Below, one piece after another: positions 44,957 through 50,349 of a DNA stretch of 50,349 nucleotides (position 1 is the stretch's first letter; each line of letters begins with the position of its first letter). The notes beneath the pieces were generated by a model. The model was not told the DNA's origin, made no database searches, and worked only from the letters and a program-made list of their open reading frames with translations. The DNA is from Aliidiomarina quisquiliarum (lineage in GTDB: Bacteria > Pseudomonadota > Gammaproteobacteria > Enterobacterales > Alteromonadaceae): NCBI RefSeq assembly GCF_023922585.1, contig NZ_JAMFTN010000050.1, positions 1-50,349 on the forward strand, written 5' to 3'. The translations under genes and the position numbers were made by a program.

Positions 44957-46720
44957 ATGCGTAGTCACTATTGCGGGCAAGTTACGGAAAATTCTCTTGG
45001 GCAACACGTTACTTTAGCGGGTTGGGTTCACAAGCGCCGAGATTTAGGCGGGTTAATTTTCGTCGACATGCGCGACCGTACTGGTTTAGTTCAGGTGGTG
45101 TTTGACCCTGAGCACGCAGCTATTTTTGATACGGCCAACGCCCTGCGCCAAGAGTTTTGTATTCAGTTACGGGGTGAAGTGCGCGCCCGCCCAGACGGGC
45201 AAATAAACGAGCGCATGACCACCGGTAAAATTGAAATTTTGGCTACCGAGCTGACTATTTTAAGCAAAGCCGCGCCCTTGCCTATCGACTTTAATAACCA
45301 AGTGAGCGAAGAGCAGCGCCTGCGGTTTCGTTATTTAGATTTACGCCGCCCGGAAATGAACGAGAAAATAGTGTTTCGTGCCAAGGTGGCCAGTGCCGTG
45401 CGCCGGTTCTTAGACAACGAAGGCTTTTTAGACATTGAAACGCCGATGCTAACCCGTGCCACCCCAGAAGGTGCTCGTGACTATTTAGTGCCGTCGCGTA
45501 CCCACGAAGGGAAGTTTTTTGCCCTGCCCCAGTCGCCGCAGTTATTTAAGCAATTGCTGATGATGTCGGGTTTTGACCGCTATTACCAAATTGTAAAATG
45601 CTTCCGCGACGAAGACTTACGGGCCGATCGCCAGCCTGAATTTACCCAAATTGATATTGAAACCAGCTTTATGAGCGCGCAAGAAGTGCGTGACACCACC
45701 GAGCGCTTAATTCGTGGTTTGTTTACTGAGTTGCTTAGCGTTGATTTAGGCAGTTTCCCAGTGATGAGCTACGCCGAAGCCATGCGTTTATATGGTTCTG
45801 ACAAGCCCGACCTGCGTAACCCGATGCAGTTAGTTGACGTGGCCGACCTATTAACTGACATTGAATTTAAAGTGTTTGCCGGCCCAGCAAATGACCCCAA
45901 CAGCCGCGTTGCCGCCCTGCGTATTCCAGGTGGCGCTAGCTTAAGCCGTAAGCAAATTGACGACTACACGGACTATGTAAAAGTGTACGGTGCCAAAGGC
46001 TTAGCTTGGCTAAAAGTGAACGACAAAGACGCCGGTATGGACGGTTTGCAGTCGCCGGTATTGAAGTTTTTACCTGAAGCCGCAGTTACTGAAATTCTTG
46101 CCCGCACCGGCGCAGAAACCGGCGATATTTTATTGTTTGGCGCCGACACCGCCACGGTGGTAAGCGAAGCTTTAGGTGCGCTGCGTTTGAAAGCTGGTAA
46201 AGACTTTGACCTTATTGAAGACAGCTGGAAACCACTGTGGGTGGTTGACTTCCCCATGTTTGAAGAGCACGAAGGTGGCTATGCCGCTATTCACCACCCG
46301 TTTACCGCGCCAGTTGGCGTAACCGCTGAAGAGCTAAAAGCCAACCCGGCCGCCGCTATTTCAGACGCTTACGACATGATTTTAAACGGTTGCGAAGTGG
46401 GCGGCGGCTCTGTGCGTATTTACAACGCCGAAATGCAGTCCACCGTGTTTGAAATTTTAGGCATCGACGCCGACGAAGCGAAAGAGAAGTTCGGGTTTTT
46501 ACTTGAAGCATTAAAGTACGGCACACCGCCACACGCCGGCTTGGCCTTCGGTTTGGACCGTTTAGTAATGCTCATGGTAGGCGCCAGCAGTATTCGCGAA
46601 GTGATTGCCTTCCCGAAAACCACCACCGCCGCCTGCGTATTAACCGACGCCCCCGGCATCGCCAACCCCGACGCCCTAGCAGAACTGCACATTACCGTGA
46701 ATGCCAAACCCGACGCGTGA
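44957..46720 (+). CDS. aspS: Aspartyl-tRNA synthetase
   Basis: A 587-aa class II synthetase charging tRNA-Asp. [32 protein letters not shown] is the OB anticodon-binding domain. Class II motif 1 is near [20 protein letters not shown], motif 2 is [20 protein letters not shown], and motif 3 is [13 protein letters not shown]. The GAD insertion domain lies between residues about 290 and 420. Length matches E. coli (590). It heads the rightward aspS-yebC-ruvC group, but a 1.1-kb REP array separates it from yebC. Confidence 0.97.
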   Translation: MRSHYCGQVTENSLGQHVTLAGWVHKRRDLGGLIFVDMRDRTGLVQVVFDPEHAAIFDTANALRQEFCIQLRGEVRARPDGQINERMTTGKIEILATELTILSKAAPLPIDFNNQVSEEQRLRFRYLDLRRPEMNEKIVFRAKVASAVRRFLDNEGFLDIETPMLTRATPEGARDYLVPSRTHEGKFFALPQSPQLFKQLLMMSGFDRYYQIVKCFRDEDLRADRQPEFTQIDIETSFMSAQEVRDTTERLIRGLFTELLSVDLGSFPVMSYAEAMRLYGSDKPDLRNPMQLVDVADLLTDIEFKVFAGPANDPNSRVAALRIPGGASLSRKQIDDYTDYVKVYGAKGLAWLKVNDKDAGMDGLQSPVLKFLPEAAVTEILARTGAETGDILLFGADTATVVSEALGALRLKAGKDFDLIEDSWKPLWVVDFPMFEEHEGGYAAIHHPFTAPVGVTAEELKANPAAAISDAYDMILNGCEVGGGSVRIYNAEMQSTVFEILGIDADEAKEKFGFLLEALKYGTPPHAGLAFGLDRLVMLMVGASSIREVIAFPKTTTAACVLTDAPGIANPDALAELHITVNAKPDA

Positions 46721-46746
46721 TAAACGATACAACGGCATCGGAATCC

Positions 46747-46834
46747 CGTAGGTCATGCAATGCATGACCTACAACGGTGAATATCGAAGCTCCGTAGGTA
46801 CGGCATTGCCGTACGTTGAATGCATTGCATGACG
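46747..46834. repeat. REP hairpins downstream of aspS
   Basis: A class-b hairpin flanked by CGTAGG and CCTAC on both sides (46747-46772), a class-a hairpin with GTAG (46793-46815), and a partial class-b copy (46817-46834). They start 26 bp past the aspS stop. Confidence 0.85.
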
Positions 46835-46859
46835 CCGCTCGGTGGCTAACGGAACCAAT

Positions 46860-47790
46860 GGAATAACGGCAGGCCATGCCTGCCCTGCGGAAATGGCGAT
46901 AAACGGACATAACGCGGCACACGGCGGTAATAGAAACATCGTAGGTCATGCATTGCATGACGCCGCACCGCCGGTAAATATTAACACCTAAACGGCAGGC
47001 AGTGCCTGCCCTACGGAAATGGCGATAAACGGACATAACGCGGCAATAGAAACATCGTAGGTCATGCATTGCATGACGCCGCTCGGTGGTAAACATTAAC
47101 GCCCAAACGGCAGGCCATGCCTGCCCTACGGAAACGGCGATAAACGAACATAACGCGGCAATAGAAACATCGTAGGTCATGCATTGCATGACGCCGCCCC
47201 GGTGGTAAACATTAACACCCAAACGGCAGGCAATGCCTGCCCTACGGAAATGGCGATAAACGGACACTACGAGGCAATAGAAACATCGTAGGTCATGCAT
47301 TGCATGACGCCGCTCGGTGGTAAACATTAACACCCAAACGGCAGGCAATGCCTGCCCTACGGAAATGGCGATAAACGAACATAACGCGGCAATAGAAACA
47401 TCGTAGGTCATGCATTGCATGACGCCGCTCGGTGGTAAACATTAACACCCAAACGGCAGGCAATGCCTGCCCTACGGAAACGGCGATAAACGGACATAAC
47501 GCGGTAATAGAAACATCGTAGGTCATGCATTGCATGACGCCGCACCGCCGGTAAACATTAACACCCAAACGGCAGGCAATGCCTGCCCTACGGACATAAC
47601 GCGGCACACGGCGGTAATAGAAACATCGTAGGTCATGCATTGCATGACGCCGCCCCGGTGGTAAACATTAACACCCAAACGGCAGGCAATGCCTGCCCTA
47701 CGGAAATGGCGATAAACGGACATAACGCGGCAATAGAAACATCGTAGGTCATGCAACGCATGACGCCGCTCGGTGGTAAACATTAACGCC
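46860..47790. repeat. BIME-type REP array, about 115-bp period, between aspS and yebC
   Basis: Class-b hairpins (GTAG then GTCATGCATTGCATGAC) begin at about 46940, 47056, 47171, 47287, 47402, 47517, 47627 and 47743. Spacings are 116, 115, 116, 115, 115, 110 and 116 bp. Each is followed by a linker, an inverted class-c hairpin (GGCAGGCAATGCCTGCC then CTACG), and a second linker (GATAAACGGACATAACGCGG). The pairing of opposed hairpins is the BIME arrangement. The one short spacing is a small deletion in a linker. Open frames running through the array only translate the repeat. Confidence 0.95.
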
Positions 47791-47829
47791 GAAACTTAAC
47801 GACAATTAAAACAACAGGAGTTTTCATAC

Positions 47830-48567
47830 ATGGCTGGACATTCCAAATGGTCGAATATTAAACACCGCAAAGCGGCGCAAGACGCCCAACGTGGCAAAAT
47901 ATTCACCAAATTAATCCGCGAACTGGTGGTTTCTGCCCGCGAAGGTGGTTCTGACCCCGAAACCAACCCGCGTTTACGCGCCGCAATTGACAAGTCGCTG
48001 TCGAACAACATGAAACGCGACACCATTGATAACGCCGTGGCCCGCGGCGCCGGTGAACTCGACACCGACAACATGGTTGAGATTCGCTACGAAGGTTACG
48101 GCCCAGGTGGCGTTGCCGTAATGGTGGAATGCATGAGCGACAACCGTAACCGCACCGCCGGCGATGTGCGCCACGCGTTCACCAAAAACGGCGGCAACTT
48201 AGGCACCGACGGCTCTGTTGCTTACTTGTTTACCAAGCACGGCGTGTTGAGCTTTGCCCCCGGCGCCGACGAAGACGCCATTATTGAAGCCGCTCTTGAA
48301 GGTGGAGCCGACGACGTTGAAACCCACGATGATGGCAGTATTGATGTGTACACCGACCCGTACGAATTTGGTGCTGTGGTTGATGCCATGAAAGAAGCTG
48401 GATTCGAGCCGGATAACGCGGAAGTGACCCAAGTAGCCTCGACTGAAGTTGAGTTGGATATCGAAACCGCCAAAAGCATTGTGAAGCTGATTGATATGAT
48501 GGAAGAGCTTGATGACGTACAAGAAGTGCACCACAACGCCGACATTCCACCAGAGGCTTACGAATAA
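47830..48567 (+). CDS. yebC: YebC/PmpR-family regulatory/translation-associated protein
   Basis: A 245-aa protein with the family opening [32 protein letters not shown] and later [54 protein letters not shown] and [13 protein letters not shown] follow. AGGAG lies 13 nt upstream. Members are DNA-binding regulators or, as recently reported, factors that help ribosomes at proline tracts. It directly abuts ruvC (stop TAA, then the ruvC start). Confidence 0.96.
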   Translation: MAGHSKWSNIKHRKAAQDAQRGKIFTKLIRELVVSAREGGSDPETNPRLRAAIDKSLSNNMKRDTIDNAVARGAGELDTDNMVEIRYEGYGPGGVAVMVECMSDNRNRTAGDVRHAFTKNGGNLGTDGSVAYLFTKHGVLSFAPGADEDAIIEAALEGGADDVETHDDGSIDVYTDPYEFGAVVDAMKEAGFEPDNAEVTQVASTEVELDIETAKSIVKLIDMMEELDDVQEVHHNADIPPEAYE

Positions 48568-49086
48568 TTGTCTATTATATTGGGCATTGACCCGGGTTCG
48601 CGCATTACCGGCTACGGCATTATTCGCCAGCAAGGCGCGCGCCTAACTTACCTGGGCAGCGGTTGTATTCGCGCCGCTTCTACCAGCGCCAGTACCAAAG
48701 CCAATGGCGAGCCAAGCATGGCTGAACGGCTGCGCATTATTTATGATGGTGTGTCGGAATTAATCGCCCAATTTAACCCCGACCAATTCGCCATTGAACA
48801 AGTATTTATGGCCCGCAACCCCAATTCAGCGTTGAAATTAGGCCAAGCCCGCGGCGTTGCCATGGTAGCCGCCGCCAAACACGACCTAGCCGTGGCCGAG
48901 TATTCCGCACGACAAATAAAACAAGCCGTGGTTGGCACCGGCTCCGCCAATAAAGAGCAAGTACAGCACATGGTGATGCAGATATTAAAACTGCCCAGCC
49001 GGCCCCAAGAAGACGCCGCCGACGCCCTCGGAGTCGCCATTTGCCACGCCCACACCCACACCACCCTTATCCGCAACGCCCGTTAA
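48568..49086 (+). CDS. ruvC: Holliday junction endonuclease RuvC
   Basis: A 172-aa resolvase. The catalytic acidic residues are visible in [15 protein letters not shown] (Asp7), [11 protein letters not shown] (Glu), and [17 protein letters not shown] (Asp pair). The initiator is TTG at 48568, immediately after the yebC TAA, with AGAGG in the yebC 3' end as ribosome site, so expression depends on yebC translation. ruvAB are not downstream as in many relatives; a REP array and a RAYT gene are. Confidence 0.95.
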   Translation: MSIILGIDPGSRITGYGIIRQQGARLTYLGSGCIRAASTSASTKANGEPSMAERLRIIYDGVSELIAQFNPDQFAIEQVFMARNPNSALKLGQARGVAMVAAAKHDLAVAEYSARQIKQAVVGTGSANKEQVQHMVMQILKLPSRPQEDAADALGVAICHAHTHTTLIRNAR

Positions 49087-49151
49087 TGAACGTTTATACC
49101 GCAATAGAAACATCGACACCGCACCTGTGGGGTTAATGCAACGATGGAATT

Positions 49152-49534
49152 CGTAGGTCATGCATTGCATGACGCCGCTCGGTGGCTAACGGAACCAATG
49201 GAATAACGGCAGGCAGTGCCTGCCCTACAGGCATGGCGATAAATGGACACAACGCGGTAATAGAAACATCGTAGGTCATGCATTGCATGACGCCGCTCGG
49301 TGGCTAACGGAACCAATGGAATAACGGCAGGCAATGCCTGCCCTACAGGCATGGCGATAAACGGACATAACGCGGTAATAGAAACATCGTAGGTCATGCA
49401 TTGCATGACGCCGCTCGGTGGCTAACGGAACCAATGGAATAACGGCAGGCAATGCCTGCCCTACAGGCATGGCGATAAATGGACATAACGCGGTAATAGA
49501 AACATCGTAGGTCATGCATTGCATGACGCCGCTC
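49152..49534. repeat. BIME-type REP array, 118-bp period, between ruvC and the RAYT gene
   Basis: Class-b hairpins with GTAG begin at 49152, 49270, 49388 and 49506, exactly 118 bp apart. Each is followed by CGCCGCTCGGTGGCTAACGG, a class-c inverted hairpin, then CTACAGGCATGGCGATAAA. The first unit has GGCAGGCAGTGCCTGCC, the others GGCAGGCAATGCCTGCC. The last hairpin ends about 100 bp before the RAYT start. Confidence 0.95.
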
Positions 49535-49637
49535 GGTGTTGCACGTTGCCACCATCAGCCATTACGCAACATTCTGGCGTGACCCCCTTTTGTTTCCTAC
49601 CATTTCAGCCAAACCAACCCGATACATGGAATGTGCA

Positions 49638-50156
49638 ATGGGAAATATGTTTCGTTACTACGCCGCGGCCGGCTATTACTTCATTACGCAAAACACGCTG
49701 AACAATAAACCTGTACTACTTCGACCTGAAATTCGTTCAGCATTAAAACAAGCAATTATTGAAACCCAGAAAACCTTGCCCTTTGATACTCACGCCTTTG
49801 TATTAATGCCAGACCATTTTCATCTTATTTTAGGCATTGAAGATGACAAGCTTTCTAAGCGAATAGGAACCATAAAACGCCTTACTAGTAAGTATTCAAA
49901 GTTTGGTCAAGGGGCGGATTTAACCGACAATTACCGCCGAGAAAGGCGTTCCAGCCTTTGGCAGGCACGGTTTTGGGAACAAACTATAAAAACGGAAGAT
50001 GAGTTACACAAAAATATAATGTATTGCTATATAAACCCAGTGCACCATGGTTATGTGAAAAAAGTTGGTGATTGGAAGTTTTCGACATTTCATCGCGACG
50101 TGCGCAATGGCCTGTTACCCGCCGAATGGGCCGGCATAACCGTTGATCGCAAGTAA
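49638..50156 (+). CDS. REP-associated tyrosine transposase (RAYT, Y1_Tnp / TnpA_REP)
   Basis: About 172 aa from ATG 49638 (MGNMFRYYAAAGYYFITQNT); the frame opens earlier at 49536, but only noncoding sequence lies there. The HUH single-strand nuclease motif is MPDHFHLILGI (about residues 57-67), followed by RIGTIKRLTSKYSKFG with a candidate nucleophile Tyr. Then come the RAYT landmarks SLWQARFWEQTI, DELHKNIMYCYINPVHHGYV and WKFSTFHRD. Such proteins cut at GTAG-hairpin REP units in E. coli. Here the gene lies between a GTAG-hairpin array upstream and more REPs downstream, and it is intact. Confidence 0.95.
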   Translation: MGNMFRYYAAAGYYFITQNTLNNKPVLLRPEIRSALKQAIIETQKTLPFDTHAFVLMPDHFHLILGIEDDKLSKRIGTIKRLTSKYSKFGQGADLTDNYRRERRSSLWQARFWEQTIKTEDELHKNIMYCYINPVHHGYVKKVGDWKFSTFHRDVRNGLLPAEWAGITVDRK

Positions 50157-50207
50157 TCATTGGTAGCATCGTCTGCCGTGGGTGTGACGATTAACCTATG
50201 GTGCGGC

Positions 50208-50349
50208 GTCATGCATTGCATGACCTACGGGGCCGACATATTCGTAGGGCAGGCATCGCCTGCTGTGTGGGTGTGAACGTTAACCACCGTGCGGCGTACG
50301 GCGGTGCCGTACCTACGGGGCCGACATATTCGTAGGACAGGCATCGCCT
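50208..50349. repeat. REP hairpins downstream of the RAYT gene
   Basis: A class-b hairpin with CTACGG (50208-50230), a class-c-like hairpin with GTAG (50243-50265, central GGCATCGCC), a class-a hairpin with CTACGG (50296-50319), and the start of another class-c-like unit at 50331 cut by the window edge. The two class-c units are 88 bp apart. Linkers GGGCCGACATATT and GTTAACCACCGTGCGGCG recur near 34300 and near 190. Confidence 0.9.

Noticed and set aside
46692-47783. Long minus-strand open frames (up to 242 aa) with repeating MQCMTYDVSI...VGQALPAVW motifs
   Set aside because: They only translate the 115-bp REP array; the motif repeats with the DNA period and no ribosome site or codon bias supports coding.
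46860-47790. CRISPR array
   Set aside because: The regular period is tempting, but units are about 115 bp with internal palindromes and near-identical linkers instead of short repeats with unique spacers, and no cas gene is nearby.
49158-49524. Two 82-aa minus-strand frames of the same repeating type
   Set aside because: Translation of the 118-bp REP array upstream of the RAYT gene.

Overview
The window looks like a chromosomal segment of a marine-type gammaproteobacterium, probably Alteromonadales. The evidence is the housekeeping set (aspS, yebC, ruvC, ruvAB, cmoAB, pgi, galU), an RfaH very like the enterobacterial one, and a group-4-capsule-type accessory set. I cannot name the genus. Gene starts and functions are read from translated sequence and remembered family motifs; no database search was run.

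Layout. 1-5.7 kb: a leftward gfc/yjb-type exopolysaccharide operon (gfcB, a gfcC-gfcD fusion, a small gfcA-like gene, then an intrinsic terminator) and galE. 5.8-6.7 kb: a rightward initiating sugar-phosphate transferase. 6.8-9.9 kb: a phosphoglucomutase gene destroyed by an IS3-family insertion plus an internal deletion. 9.9-33.8 kb: a long leftward surface-polysaccharide cluster. Read in its transcription direction it is rfaH, an ops element, wza, wzb, wzc, wbpA, wbpB, wbpD, a GxxExxY gene, wbpE, wzx, a wbpG-like amidotransferase, a truncated deacetylase, an acetyltransferase, wbpI, a GT4 enzyme, wzy, a dead IS30 element, a duplicated set of GT2 genes with a CapK-like ligase, and ugd. Together wbpA-B-E-D-I predict UDP-ManNAc3NAcA synthesis. 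The amidotransferase suggests an amidino derivative, polymerised by a Wzy route and exported through Wza/Wzc. 34.4-46.7 kb: a beta-CASP nuclease, two LPP20-type lipoproteins, galU, pgi, ruvBA, cmoBA and, divergently, aspS. 47.8-50.3 kb: yebC, ruvC, and a REP-associated tyrosine transposase (RAYT).

The most striking layer is a REP/BIME system. More than thirty short hairpins share one design: a GTAG tetranucleotide followed by a 17-nt palindrome. They fall into four stem classes whose differences are compensated on both arms. They form two regular arrays (about 115-bp and 118-bp periods) on either side of yebC-ruvC, right next to the RAYT gene. Single copies lie between operon genes, over stop codons (rfaH, ruvB, an LPP20 lipoprotein), at the 5' end of a lipoprotein gene, and in frame inside the beta-CASP nuclease gene. 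A second, unrelated element of about 70 bp with GGGGTCAGAAC termini sits between ruvA and ruvB and, inverted, between cmoA and cmoB.

The polysaccharide cluster shows active turnover: two insertion sequences, a frameshifted glycosyltransferase, a truncated deacetylase, and a GxxExxY gene bounded by inverted repeats and lodged between wbpD and wbpE. The first gene of the cluster encodes the likely antiterminator (RfaH), and its target ops site lies between rfaH and wza.
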